Assembly (NCBI RefSeq): GCF_001429785.1
Contig: NZ_LMJF01000013.1
Span: 314,327 to 378,326 of the forward strand
Source of the DNA: Lysobacter sp. Root916
GTDB lineage: Bacteria; Pseudomonadota; Gammaproteobacteria; Xanthomonadales; Xanthomonadaceae
Length of the DNA: 64,000 bases
Direction of reading: 5' to 3'
Shown in pieces: positions 7,891-17,127 of this stretch. The notes under the pieces are model-generated. The model was given only the letters and a program-made list of their open reading frames with translations, was not told where the DNA came from and did not search any database. Numbering within the stretch: the stretch's first letter is position 1; each line of letters begins with the position of its first letter. Both the position numbers and the translations under genes were made by a program.

Positions 7891-9303
7891 ATGACGACAG
7901 GCGAAAGCGTGAGCGCGGTCAATCGTTTCGGCCTGGGCGCGGCGCCCGGCCAGTTGACCCGCATCGACGATCCGCGCGGCTGGCTGCACGCGCAGCTGCG
8001 CGGCGACGGCGCCCAGGCGCGCTTCGCCGATCTGCCCGCCAGCCTGGACTACCTGCGCCGCGAGGCCGACTACTACCGCGAACGCGCGGCCGCGCGCCGG
8101 CAAGGCGAGCAGTCCGAGCAAGTCGCCAACTTCGGCCAGCGTTTCCGCGCGGATCAGTTACGCGAGTTCGGGCGGCGCTACCGGGTCGCGGTGGCCAGCG
8201 AGCAGGGCTTCGTCGAGCGTCTGGTACGGTTCTGGTCCAACCACTTCGCGATCTCGATCGACAAACGCGCCGCCGCGCTGTACGCCGCGCCGATGGAACG
8301 CGAAGCGATCCGCCCGCACCTGCTGTCGCGCTACGCCGACCTGCTGATCGCGGTGGAATCGCATCCGGGCATGCTGCGCTACCTGGACAACGTGCGCTCG
8401 GTCGGCGCCGACTCCATGCTCGCCCAGCGCGCGCGTCGGCGCATGGCGCGCGCGAACGCGCAAGCGCCCAAGCGCGAGGTCGGCCTGAACGAGAATCTCG
8501 CCCGCGAGATCCTGGAGCTGCACACCCTCGGCGTCGACGGCGGTTACACGCAGGCCGACGTGACCGAACTGGCGCGCGCGATCACCGGTTGGGGCGCGCC
8601 GCTGCCGCGCGAGCTCGCGGCCGGCAACGCATCCTCGGCCTTCGTATTCCGCGCCGCCGCGCACGAAGCCGGCGCGCGCAACGTGGCCGGACGCCGCTAT
8701 GCCGACGGCGGCCTCGAACAGGGACGCGCGATCCTGACCGACCTGGCCGTGCATCCGTCCACCGCGCGCCACCTCTCGTACAAGCTCGCGCGCCATTTCG
8801 TCGGCGATACGCCACCGCCGGCCCTGGTCGCGCGCCTGAGCGCGGCCTGGCTGCGCAGCGGCGGCGACCTGCCCACGGTCTACGCGGCCCTGATCGATGC
8901 GCCCGAAGCCTGGGGCGAGGACGCGCGCAAGTTCAAGACCCCGGACGACTTCGTGATCTCGGCGCTGCGCGCCAGCGGCGCGACGCCGGGCGAACAGCCG
9001 CGCGGCCTGATCGCCCTGCTCGCGCGCATGGGCCAACCGCCGTTCACGCCGCGCTCGCCCGCGGGTTACGCCGACGAGGCCGCCGAATGGAGCGGGCCGG
9101 ATGCCTTGTGGAAACGCGTGCAGGCCGCGCAAAGCCTGTCGGAGTCGGCGCCCGACGCGCGCGTGGACCCGCAAGCGATCGCGCGGGCGGTGTTCGCCGA
9201 TCGCCTGGACGCCGACACCCTCGGCGCCTTGCGCCGCGCCGAATCCCCGCGCGGCGGCCTGGCCCTGTTGTTCGCCAGCCCGGCCTTTCAATGGAGAAGC
9301 TGA
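7891..9303 (+). CDS. DUF1800 family protein
   Basis: This 470-aa protein is mainly helical. It carries the family hallmarks AVNRFGLG at the N-terminus, VRFWSNHFAIS and the very conserved NENLAREILELHTLGVDGG near residue 205, and a C-terminal LLFASPAFQWR. DUF1800 proteins are almost always encoded directly upstream of DUF1501 proteins, as here, with one base separating stop and start (TGA 9301-9303, ATG 9305). The pair's biochemical role is not established. This copy lacks an obvious signal peptide, whereas the partner has a Tat signal. Confidence 0.9.
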   Translation: MTTGESVSAVNRFGLGAAPGQLTRIDDPRGWLHAQLRGDGAQARFADLPASLDYLRREADYYRERAAARRQGEQSEQVANFGQRFRADQLREFGRRYRVAVASEQGFVERLVRFWSNHFAISIDKRAAALYAAPMEREAIRPHLLSRYADLLIAVESHPGMLRYLDNVRSVGADSMLAQRARRRMARANAQAPKREVGLNENLAREILELHTLGVDGGYTQADVTELARAITGWGAPLPRELAAGNASSAFVFRAAAHEAGARNVAGRRYADGGLEQGRAILTDLAVHPSTARHLSYKLARHFVGDTPPPALVARLSAAWLRSGGDLPTVYAALIDAPEAWGEDARKFKTPDDFVISALRASGATPGEQPRGLIALLARMGQPPFTPRSPAGYADEAAEWSGPDALWKRVQAAQSLSESAPDARVDPQAIARAVFADRLDADTLGALRRAESPRGGLALLFASPAFQWRS

Positions 9304-9304
9304 G

Positions 9305-10444
9305 ATGCGACTGAGCCGACGACATTTCATCGCGGCGGCGGGCGCCGCCGCCACTTTGACTCTATGGCCGAACCTGAGCGCGCTGGCATCGACCAACGAC
9401 CAGCGTCTGCTGGTGGTGCTGCTGCGCGGCGGCGTCGATGGCCTGCACCTGCTGCCGCCACGCGACGATGCCGCCTACGCGCGCCTGCGCGGCGCGCTGG
9501 CGCCGCAGAACGCGCGCGCCTTGAACGCCGACTTCGCCCTGCATCCCGCGTTGGAGTTCGCCCACTCGCTGTACGCGCGCGGGCAGTTGCTGCCCGTGGT
9601 CGCGATCGCGCCGCCGTATCGCCAGCGCTCGCACTTCGAGGCGCAGGACTGCCTGGAGAACGGCACCGCCAGCGCCAACGGCGCCGCCAGCGGCTGGCTC
9701 AACCGCTGCGTCGCCGCGATGCGCGGCGGCGAAGCGCTGGCGGTGAGCGCGGTGATGCCGCTGATCATGCGCGGCCCCGGCGCGGCCACCACCTGGTCGC
9801 CGCCGCTGCCCGAGGACGTCGATCCGATCCTGCTGCAGCGCCTGCAGTCCTTGTACGCCGCCGATCCGCAGCTGTCGGGCGCGTTCGCGCGCGCGCTCGA
9901 CAGCCAGGGCGCCGGCATGCAGGTCGGCACGGCGCGCGGCGCACGCCTGCCGCAGGCGATGAGCGCGGCCGCGCGCTTCATGGCCGCCGCCGATGGCCCG
10001 CGCCTGGGCTTCGTCGAAGACTCCGGCTGGGACACCCACAGCAATCAGGCCGCCGTGCTCGCGCGCAAGCTGGGCGAACTGGATGCGGGCCTGCGCGCGT
10101 TCCAGGACGGGGCGGCGCCGATCTGGGAACGCACCGCGATCGCGATCGTCAGCGAGTTCGGCCGCACCGCCGCGGTCAACGGCACCGCCGGCACCGACCA
10201 CGGCACCGGCGGCCTGGCCCTGCTGGCCGGCGGCGCGGTGCACGGCGGCCGCATCGCCGGCGATTGGCCCGGCCTGGCGCCGGCCGCGCTCAACGAAGGC
10301 CGCGACCTGCGCGCGACCAGCGACCTGCGCGGCCTGTTCAAGGGCCTGCTGGTCGAGCACCTGCGGCTGCCGGAAAGCGCGCTGGAGGATCAGGTGTTTC
10401 CGGACAGCCGCGCGGTGCGCGCGATGCCGGGCTTGATCGTCTGA
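9305..10444 (+). CDS. DUF1501 family Tat-exported protein
   Basis: This 379-aa protein starts with a twin-arginine signal (LSRRHFIAAAGAAATLTLW). The mature part has the DUF1501 pattern: LLVVLLRGGVDGLHLLPP, an alkaline-phosphatase-superfamily-like region, the motif DSGWDTHSNQ near residue 239, and EFGRTAAVNGTAGTDHGTGG, whose Asp/His residues resemble metal ligands of sulfatase/phosphatase relatives. It is probably a folded metal-binding enzyme in the periplasm, activity unknown. It forms a two-gene operon with the DUF1800 gene and ends convergently with the next gene. Confidence 0.9.
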   Translation: MRLSRRHFIAAAGAAATLTLWPNLSALASTNDQRLLVVLLRGGVDGLHLLPPRDDAAYARLRGALAPQNARALNADFALHPALEFAHSLYARGQLLPVVAIAPPYRQRSHFEAQDCLENGTASANGAASGWLNRCVAAMRGGEALAVSAVMPLIMRGPGAATTWSPPLPEDVDPILLQRLQSLYAADPQLSGAFARALDSQGAGMQVGTARGARLPQAMSAAARFMAAADGPRLGFVEDSGWDTHSNQAAVLARKLGELDAGLRAFQDGAAPIWERTAIAIVSEFGRTAAVNGTAGTDHGTGGLALLAGGAVHGGRIAGDWPGLAPAALNEGRDLRATSDLRGLFKGLLVEHLRLPESALEDQVFPDSRAVRAMPGLIV

Positions 10445-10458
10445 CCCTGCCGCCGGGA

Positions 10459-12327
10459 TCAGACGAAGTACAGCAGCAACAAGACCAAGGCCGGATACAC
10501 CAGCTTGACGGCGTCGGCGGCGCCGAACCAGCCCATCAAGACGCAACCCATGTACAGCAACAGGCCGATCTGAAACAGCAGGGTGATCAGGGCCAGCCAG
10601 ACCAGAATGCTGAGATTCGACGAGAATCCGATCCGTGCGTTCTGCGTCTGCGCGCCCTCGAAGGCTCGTAAGCCGCTGTCGTCGGCGGCGACGACATAGG
10701 CCGCGATCGCGTTCAACTTGGCCGGTTCCGCGACCGCCACGCCGGTGCCGTGCGCGCCGACCGCGAACTTCAGGTCGTCCACCGCCGCGGCGACGCCGGA
10801 ATCGCGGAAGCCATTGAAGCCCGCGCCGCCCAGATCCAGCCAGCCGCCGCGCGTGCCGACCCGAAACAGGCCGGCGATCTGCTCGAACAGCTTGGGAAAG
10901 TAGGCCACCACCCAGTCGGCCGTGGCGACCACGTTGATCACCCGTTCGACACGGCCTTCTTCGACCAGCTGCGCCCACGGGTAGTCGCTGCGCACCACGC
11001 TGCCGGCGAAAAAAACCCGGCGCACGCGCATGGTCGAATAGCGCTGCAGCGCGCTGGCCAGAATGTAGGTGCCGTTGCTATGGCCGACGAAATCCACCGC
11101 GCGCACGTTGGGATAGTGAGCCAGATGCTCGGTGTAGCGATCCATGAAGTCGCGCACATTGCGTTGGCGATCGGCGTACAGCAGGAAGCGCGCCATCGGG
11201 AAATAGCCGTACTTGGCGTTGAACACCGCGACCTTCTCGCCGCCCGCGTCGCAGCGATGCTCGATCTCGCCGCGGATCTTGTCGGTCCAATCGCCGTGGT
11301 CGCGGATGCCGTGCATCACGTAGACCAGGCGCGTGACCTCGCGATCCTCTTTGAGCTCGACCACGTCCGGCTCGAGTTCGTCGATGCGACCCAGCACGGC
11401 CAGCTCGATCAGGCGCCGGCGCTCCAAAGCCGCCGCCGTGCTGGCATCGTCCAGGGCGCTGCCGATCTCCTTGTGTCCGGTCTGGGCGATGGTGCGGAAC
11501 ACCGTGCCGGCGGCGGTATCCAGGTCCTGGCCGTCCTCCTTGGTGACCAGGTCGTCGCGATTGCCGATCAACTGGATCACCTGCGGGAACGGTTGCCGGC
11601 CCTGCACCACCGCGTCCGAACGCGCGATGCGGATCCATTGCACGCGGGTATCGGCGACGAAGGGCGAGCCGCTGTGCATGGCCAGGATCAGGCGGCCGAT
11701 ACCGAGCACGCGCGCCAGCACCTGGCAGGCGCGGATGAATACGCAGGTCGGCCACCCCATCGCGCTGGGCTTGGGGCTTACGGTCCAACCGCGATTCATG
11801 CCGGCCAACAGCACCAGGCGCTCGGTGCGATCGACCCAGGCGCGCTTGCCACGGCGGCCGAACGCGGCGCGATCCTCTTCCTGGCCGTAGGCCCAAACCA
11901 GGGCCTTGCGCAGCAGCGCCGCGCCGGCGCTATAGCCCAGCAGAATCACCCGATCGTACTGCCCGCGCTTGAACTCGCTGTGGATGCCCCGCTCGATCGC
12001 GTCGGCGATCTCCAGGGCGTTGGCGTTGCTGGTGTAGCCGCGCATCCAACCGCCTTGGTAATCGACGATCAGGCGGTCGGCGTCCGGCAACGCGCGCGCG
12101 ACCAGGTCCAAGGCGCCGCGGAAGCGGCGCAGGCCCGGCATGCCATGGACCAGCACCACCAGGGTGCGGGCCTGTCCCGAGGGCGCCGGCTCCAGGCTCA
12201 GGCGCGTGTCCCGTGGACGTACCAGCCAGCACATCAGCGCGCGCAAGAGCCACCACGACAGCAGCAAGGCCGCGCCCGAGGCGGCCCACCCCAGCAGGTC
12301 GCCGCCGATCTCGAACAACAGGTTCAT
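10459..12327 (-). CDS. Membrane protein with two alpha/beta-hydrolase halves
   Basis: This 622-aa protein has an N-terminal transmembrane helix (about 13-33) and two more near the C-terminus (about 570-620). Between them are two lipase-like segments. The first has an oxyanion-type VVLVHGMPG and an elbow LLGYSAGA; the second has VYVMHGIRDHGDW and VDFVGHSNGT. Each contains a G-x-S-x-G motif, so both may carry a nucleophilic serine. It lies 40 bases downstream of the 760-aa unknown gene and is probably co-transcribed. A membrane-tethered esterase, lipase or thioesterase is the best guess; I do not recognise a characterised family with this duplicated arrangement. Confidence 0.7.
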   Translation of the reverse strand: MNLLFEIGGDLLGWAASGAALLLSWWLLRALMCWLVRPRDTRLSLEPAPSGQARTLVVLVHGMPGLRRFRGALDLVARALPDADRLIVDYQGGWMRGYTSNANALEIADAIERGIHSEFKRGQYDRVILLGYSAGAALLRKALVWAYGQEEDRAAFGRRGKRAWVDRTERLVLLAGMNRGWTVSPKPSAMGWPTCVFIRACQVLARVLGIGRLILAMHSGSPFVADTRVQWIRIARSDAVVQGRQPFPQVIQLIGNRDDLVTKEDGQDLDTAAGTVFRTIAQTGHKEIGSALDDASTAAALERRRLIELAVLGRIDELEPDVVELKEDREVTRLVYVMHGIRDHGDWTDKIRGEIEHRCDAGGEKVAVFNAKYGYFPMARFLLYADRQRNVRDFMDRYTEHLAHYPNVRAVDFVGHSNGTYILASALQRYSTMRVRRVFFAGSVVRSDYPWAQLVEEGRVERVINVVATADWVVAYFPKLFEQIAGLFRVGTRGGWLDLGGAGFNGFRDSGVAAAVDDLKFAVGAHGTGVAVAEPAKLNAIAAYVVAADDSGLRAFEGAQTQNARIGFSSNLSILVWLALITLLFQIGLLLYMGCVLMGWFGAADAVKLVYPALVLLLLYFV

Positions 12328-12367
12328 GCTCGTTTCCTCCTCCCTAAGGAATCGCCGCGGTCTGAGC

Positions 12368-14650
12368 TTAGCCCTTGCCTCCCACGATCAGGCTCTTGTC
12401 CTGATTGCCGTCGCGATAGGCGATGGTCAGCGTGGTCGCATAGGCCTTGCCGTCGCGCAGCGAGGCCGGCAGGGCTTCGGCGAGCAGGCTGGCAGCCGCG
12501 CGGATCAGGAAGGTCTGCTCGAACACGCCGCGCAGCATCGCGAAGTGGTCGTCGAAGTCGTTCCAGTCGCCGCGCACCTCCAGCAGATCGATCATGCGCG
12601 CCGCGCCGCTGCGCAGGCGCTCCCAGCGGTTCCAGAAACGCCGCTGGTCGATATCCGAACGCAGCAGCACCTGATAGACGGTCCACGGCGTCTCGCCTAT
12701 CGACTCCTGCCCGGCCAGACCGCCGCCGTAGTCGCGCAGGCTCTTGGCGATCAGTTGCTTGAGCGAGCTGCCGCTGGCGTCGGGACGACGCCGATAGGCC
12801 TCGAACAGCGGCGCGTAGACCGCCTCGCGGCTGGCGCAGCTCGCGCGCGCGGACTGCTTGGCGTACCAGGGCAAGGCGCGCGCCGCATGCCGCGCCCAGG
12901 TCGCATCGTCGGCGCCCGCGTAGGCGCGCATGGCCTGGCGCAGGCCGTGGTCGCTGAGCATCACGCTCAGGCGAGGCTTGCACTCGCTCGCCGAGCCCAG
13001 CGCGCCCTGCAGCTGCGCCTGCAATGCCGGCGCCGCATCGGCGTCGATCACGCCCCACAGCACCGCATCGTCGACCACGCGCGACAGTTCGCTCGCGGTC
13101 TTGATCCGGCTTTCCTCCCACCACAGTTGCAGGCCGCACTTGAAATCGCGCGCGGCGGTCTGCTGCGGCGCGCGCGCTTCTTCCAGATCGGCCTTGAGCA
13201 GGGCACCGTACTCGGTGGTCCAGGTGTTGGCGTTGGCGGTGTACTGGGTGCTGCCCAGATAGGCGCGGGTCAGCGCTTCGCCGGCCGGCGAGACGTAGCG
13301 GCGGCTGACGAAACGGTCCTTGCGCTCCTGCTTGCTCTTGAGGTTGAACCAGGTGCCGACGCCCAAGGTGAAGCCCCAGGCGCGCACGCGCTCCACGGTC
13401 TTCTGATGGAGGAAGAACTCCAGCGCATAGCCCGAACCGGTGTAGGCCAGCACGCGCTGGAAGTCGAAGCTCAGCAGGGCGCCGTGCAGGCGCGACAGGG
13501 CGTCTTCCGACAGCGTGGCCTCGAGCAGCGAGGCTTCGCTGGCCAGGCGCATGTACTCGTAGCTGAAGCCCAGGGTGACCTTGGTCTCGGCGATCTGGGT
13601 CACGTGCTCGTTCAGCAGTTCGGTGAGCTCCTGCAACTTCTTCTTCAGCTTGGGCAGCGGGTTGACCTCGTCCAGGCCGAAGCGCTCGGCCAGAGCTTCG
13701 GCGATCGGACGATAGCGCTCCGGCACCCGATCCAACGAGGTCGCCTCTTCGATCGCTTTCAACGCCGCGGTGGGCGCGTCGAGCACGCCAGCCACGACCC
13801 CGCCCAGCACCTTCTCCACCGCGGCCGGATCGGCGAATTTGATCTGCACGCCGGCCTTGGCATCGAAGCGGGCGTCGTGGACCGTGCTCTTGCGCAGGGC
13901 GACGCGGATCGCGCGATCGCCGGAGGCGCGCTCGCGCACGAAGCTGAGGCTGAAATCGTCGTCGACGGTGGCGGTGAAGCTGGCACTGGCGCTGGCGCCG
14001 ATGTTGATCAGGAACGCGCCGGCGCGTTCGGCGCCGAGCACCTCGGTCAGGCCGTGTAGGGAACTGGAGAAGATGTCCGACCAACTGACGCTGAGGCTGG
14101 CGGTGAGCTTGCCGCGCGACTTCAGCGCGACCGCCTCGCCGACGCCGAGCCCGGCGATGTCGGACGCCGCCAGCACGCTGGCGATTTCGTCGACATCGGC
14201 CAGCACCGCCTCGCCGATCCGCGTCGCGGCGTCGTGGCGTTTGTAGCAAAGCAGGCGCAGCGAGCGATCGCCGCTGATGCTGCCGCCGGCGGTGCCGATC
14301 TTGGCGGTGGCCTTGGCGGTGGCCGCCGCGCTCAGCGAGTACTTGAGCCATGCGCTGTCGGCCTGGAACGCAAGCTGCGGTCGCCAGTCGGTGCTGGCCT
14401 TGGCCGGATCGACGGCCTCGGCACGGCTGCCGATCACGCCGTCTTCGTCGACATCGTCGGCGCTGTTGTACAGATGGATCGCGGCCGCCGCGGTGGCGCC
14501 GAACACGGCCTTGATGCTGCCGCTCTGGGCGCTGGTTTCCGCACCCTTCTCGTAGCTCAGCAGCTCGGTCTTGAGTGAGGAATCCTTGAGCGGTTTGGCG
14601 GCGGTGCCGGCCAGCTTTTCGACCAGATCGGGTATCGCGATCTTGCTCAT
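12368..14650 (-). CDS. Large protein of unknown function (760 aa)
   Basis: I do not recognise this protein. It has no signal peptide or clear membrane helix. Residues 1-330 are rich in Ala/Ser with alternating strand-like stretches (LTASLSVSWSD, IGASASASFTATVDDDFS, GVQIKFAD). A charged helical segment follows (about 345-385, KLKKKLQELTELLNEH), then mixed regions with many tryptophans and aromatics (RAWGFTLGVGTWFNLKSK). Its start at 14650 is followed by the neighbour encoding a double alpha/beta hydrolase, so the two likely work together. A secreted or surface effector with its modifying enzyme, or a structural scaffold, are both possible. Codon use matches the host. Confidence 0.75.
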   Translation of the reverse strand: MSKIAIPDLVEKLAGTAAKPLKDSSLKTELLSYEKGAETSAQSGSIKAVFGATAAAAIHLYNSADDVDEDGVIGSRAEAVDPAKASTDWRPQLAFQADSAWLKYSLSAAATAKATAKIGTAGGSISGDRSLRLLCYKRHDAATRIGEAVLADVDEIASVLAASDIAGLGVGEAVALKSRGKLTASLSVSWSDIFSSSLHGLTEVLGAERAGAFLINIGASASASFTATVDDDFSLSFVRERASGDRAIRVALRKSTVHDARFDAKAGVQIKFADPAAVEKVLGGVVAGVLDAPTAALKAIEEATSLDRVPERYRPIAEALAERFGLDEVNPLPKLKKKLQELTELLNEHVTQIAETKVTLGFSYEYMRLASEASLLEATLSEDALSRLHGALLSFDFQRVLAYTGSGYALEFFLHQKTVERVRAWGFTLGVGTWFNLKSKQERKDRFVSRRYVSPAGEALTRAYLGSTQYTANANTWTTEYGALLKADLEEARAPQQTAARDFKCGLQLWWEESRIKTASELSRVVDDAVLWGVIDADAAPALQAQLQGALGSASECKPRLSVMLSDHGLRQAMRAYAGADDATWARHAARALPWYAKQSARASCASREAVYAPLFEAYRRRPDASGSSLKQLIAKSLRDYGGGLAGQESIGETPWTVYQVLLRSDIDQRRFWNRWERLRSGAARMIDLLEVRGDWNDFDDHFAMLRGVFEQTFLIRAAASLLAEALPASLRDGKAYATTLTIAYRDGNQDKSLIVGGKG

Positions 14651-14828
14651 GACGACCTTTCCTTGGAGTCAGATAGGAGTGCGCCCGGGCCTGCGGGTCC
14701 GGGCGGTCTGGCGCGGAATCGGGCCGCCTTCCCCGCGACCCGAGCGTGACGGAGTATCCACTTATCGCGTGGTGGCTGTCACCGATACCCGCGCGTCCTA
14801 CCGCCGGCCGCGGAGCGCTCCTACCGGC

Positions 14829-15836
14829 TCAGATCCGGCGCTGGCGCACGCCGGCTTCCTGCAGGCGCAGCAGCAGGTAGGCCGGATCGATCAGGCCGTC
14901 CGGGAAGTACAGGCCGGGCGCCACCGCCGACCCGCCGGCCAGGCCGAGCAGGCGCTCGACGCCCAGGGCGATGCACAGTGCGGTCAGCGGTGCCTGCCCG
15001 GCCGGATGCACCAGTTCGTGGCGCACGCGCAGCGGCTGGCCGTCGTGGCCCTGGCCTTCGATCTCGATCGCGATCTCGGTCGAATAGGCCTCGCCGCGAC
15101 GGCGGCTGGCGCTGACGCCCAGGGCCATGTCGAGCCGGATCCAACGCGCGTCGGTCGCGGCCGCCAGAGTGACCACGTCCAGCGGCGAATAAGCCGCGGC
15201 CGCCACTTCCACGCCGTCCACGCTGCGAATGCTGCGCCCGGCCTCGTCGCCACGCAGCCAACGCCATTGCCCGTCTTCCAGCACCTGCGCGCCGGCGGCG
15301 CCGATCAGGCGCTCGTAGTCGGCGGCGGCGGCGGGGCCGCCCATGTCCTCCTCGTCGAGCAGCGCCGACAGATCGATGCGCTCGATCTGCGCGAACTCGC
15401 GTGCGTAGTGCAGCGCCGGCAGGGTCGCGGCGCCGGCCAGCCAATGGCTGGCGAGCAGGATCGGCGCAGCGCCCGGCTTGCGCAGGTGCAGCGCGACCTC
15501 GGGCGCGATCTCGAACGAGCCGCTGGAGGTGCTCAGGTACGGCAAGCCATGCGCCTGCGCGTACTTCAAGGTGTTCAAGCCCGCGTCCTTCACGAACACG
15601 ATCACCGCGCTGTAACGCGCGTCCGCGTCCAGGCCGAGATCGCCGCGCTGCAGATCGACGCGCACCGCGCTGGCGCCGCCGACCGCGGCGGCCACGGTTT
15701 CGGCCTTGGCCAGGTCGCGGCCGCCGATCGCGATCGGCAGCCGCGGATGCAGCCGGCGCAGCGCGTGCGCGGCCTGGGCACCGACGACGCCGGAACCGCC
15801 GACGATGAGGACGGGGGCGAGGGTGTGTGAGGTCAT
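14829..15836 (-). CDS. Saccharopine dehydrogenase-like NAD(P)-binding protein
   Basis: This 335-aa protein begins with a Rossmann motif, VLIVGGSGVVGAQAA (about residues 9-23), followed by AIGGRDLAKAE, as in saccharopine dehydrogenase/trans-acting enoyl reductase relatives. The rest is consistent with a two-domain NAD(P)-dependent oxidoreductase. The ATG at 15836 is preceded by AGGAG; an upstream start would add 14 unrelated residues. It is divergent from a TetR-type repressor gene across 123 bases with repeated operator-like sequences, so it is probably the repressor's target. The substrate is unknown. Confidence 0.83.
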   Translation of the reverse strand: MTSHTLAPVLIVGGSGVVGAQAAHALRRLHPRLPIAIGGRDLAKAETVAAAVGGASAVRVDLQRGDLGLDADARYSAVIVFVKDAGLNTLKYAQAHGLPYLSTSSGSFEIAPEVALHLRKPGAAPILLASHWLAGAATLPALHYAREFAQIERIDLSALLDEEDMGGPAAAADYERLIGAAGAQVLEDGQWRWLRGDEAGRSIRSVDGVEVAAAAYSPLDVVTLAAATDARWIRLDMALGVSASRRRGEAYSTEIAIEIEGQGHDGQPLRVRHELVHPAGQAPLTALCIALGVERLLGLAGGSAVAPGLYFPDGLIDPAYLLLRLQEAGVRQRRI

Positions 15837-15880
15837 GGGCTTGCTCCTGGGTTCGGGTGCCGTCGCCCTGGGCGACAAGC

Positions 15881-15912
15881 TACGATTGGTAAGTTACGAA
15901 TGGTAATGTACG
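15881..15912. promoter_or_regulatory. Putative TetR operator: tandem 14-bp repeats
   Basis: Between the divergent oxidoreductase and TetR genes the sequence TACGATTGGTAAGT (15881-15894) is followed directly by TACGAATGGTAATG (15895-15908) and a third partial TACG. Within this, GTAA-g-TTAC and TTAC-gaatg-GTAA are inverted repeats. The position and symmetry suit binding of the adjacent TetR protein as two dimers; this is inference. Confidence 0.6.
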
Positions 15913-15959
15913 CTGCGCACGAGGCGGCGACACCACGAAACCCGGCGGTACAGCGTTCC

Positions 15960-16550
15960 ATGAGCGAGACGGCAGCCCGACGACTGCGCAAACCCGAACG
16001 GCGCGAGCAGCTGCTCGAGACCGCCTTCGCGATCGTGCGCGAACAAGGCAGCGACGCCCTCACCCTGGGCTACCTGGCCGAACGCGCGGGGGTGAGCAAG
16101 CCGATCGCCTACGAGCACTTCCAGACCCGCGCCGGTCTGCTGATCGCGATGTACCGGCACCTGGACCAGCGCCAGGCCGCCGCCTTGGAGCGCAGCTTCG
16201 AGCGCCTGCCGCGCCGCCTCGGCGACGCCGCGCGCGTGCTGGCCGAGGCGTATCTGCGCTGCTACACCACCGCCGGCCCCGAGTACCCGGCGATCGTCGC
16301 GGCGCTCAAGGGCGACGAATCCATGGAACGCGAGCAGCAGCGCCTGATCGACGATTACGTCGCCCGCTATCGCGACGCGCTGGCGCCCTACTCCTCGCTG
16401 CCCGCGTCGGAACTGCAGCTGCGCTGCGTCGGCATCATCGGCGCCGGCGACGCGATCGCCCAGCAGTGGCAGCGCGGCCGCATCGACGAGGCGACCGCGG
16501 CGGCGACATTGGCCTCGCTGATCCAGCGCTGGTTGTCGGCCAAGGCCTGA
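15960..16550 (+). CDS. TetR/AcrR family transcriptional regulator
   Basis: This 196-aa protein has an N-terminal helix-turn-helix: RREQLLETAFAIVREQG, LTLGYLAERAGVSKPIAYEHF (about residues 14-57), typical of TetR repressors, with a helical ligand-binding C-terminal domain. I start at ATG 15960; an ATG at 15900 is in frame but lies inside the repeated operator region. It is divergent from the saccharopine dehydrogenase-like gene and probably represses that gene and itself through the tandem repeats. The inducer is unknown. Confidence 0.9.
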   Translation: MSETAARRLRKPERREQLLETAFAIVREQGSDALTLGYLAERAGVSKPIAYEHFQTRAGLLIAMYRHLDQRQAAALERSFERLPRRLGDAARVLAEAYLRCYTTAGPEYPAIVAALKGDESMEREQQRLIDDYVARYRDALAPYSSLPASELQLRCVGIIGAGDAIAQQWQRGRIDEATAAATLASLIQRWLSAKA

Positions 16551-16557
16551 AGGCGCT

Positions 16558-17112
16558 TCAGTCGGCCCCGGCGATCGCGCACAGCGCCGGCACCGGGCGT
16601 AGCGGCGCGCGCTCCACCGCGGCGATCATGTAGCCGTGGCGCTGCAGGTTTTCGCGCAAGCCGGCTTCGATCCGCGCCAGCTCGGTCGCGTTCGGCGGCT
16701 GATAGGCCAGATACAGACGACCGCGCGGCGCCAGCCAGTCGCGCACGCGCGCCAGTTCCGGCGCGACGCCGGTCCAGAACCCATTGAGATTGACCGCGAC
16801 GATGCGCTCGTAGCGCCGCTCGGGCTCGGCCTTGGCGACCTCGACCACGCGGAAACTCGCCGCGCCCGAGGCGACGGCATCGGAATTGCGCCACACCGCC
16901 GCGGCGACCGCCGCGGTGGAGCGATCCAACCCCAGGTAGTGGCCGCGCGTCAGCCGCGGCAGCAGCAGCGCGGCCAGCACGCCGTTGCCGCAGCCCAGTT
17001 CCAACACCGCATCGCTCGGGCGCGGATCCAGCAGGCCCGACATCCAGCTCAAACGTTCCGGGATGCGTTCGGCGGCGCTCATGCGGGTTTCGTCATGGCG
17101 CGCGGGCGCCAT
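16558..17112 (-). CDS. Class I SAM-dependent methyltransferase
   Basis: This 184-aa cytoplasmic protein contains motif I of Rossmann methyltransferases, VLELGCGNGVLAALLLP (about residues 39-55), followed by YLGLDRS (motif II acid) and VNLNGFW. It is short for the family and has no recognisable substrate domain. It lies 15 bases after the REC-GGDEF gene, in the same direction as the sensor-kinase cluster, so it may be the last gene of that operon. Two starts are possible, ATG 17112 (used here) or ATG 17082; neither has a strong ribosome site. Confidence 0.8.
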   Translation of the reverse strand: MAPARHDETRMSAAERIPERLSWMSGLLDPRPSDAVLELGCGNGVLAALLLPRLTRGHYLGLDRSTAAVAAAVWRNSDAVASGAASFRVVEVAKAEPERRYERIVAVNLNGFWTGVAPELARVRDWLAPRGRLYLAYQPPNATELARIEAGLRENLQRHGYMIAAVERAPLRPVPALCAIAGAD

Positions 17113-17127
17113 CGTCGTACGCGGCGC

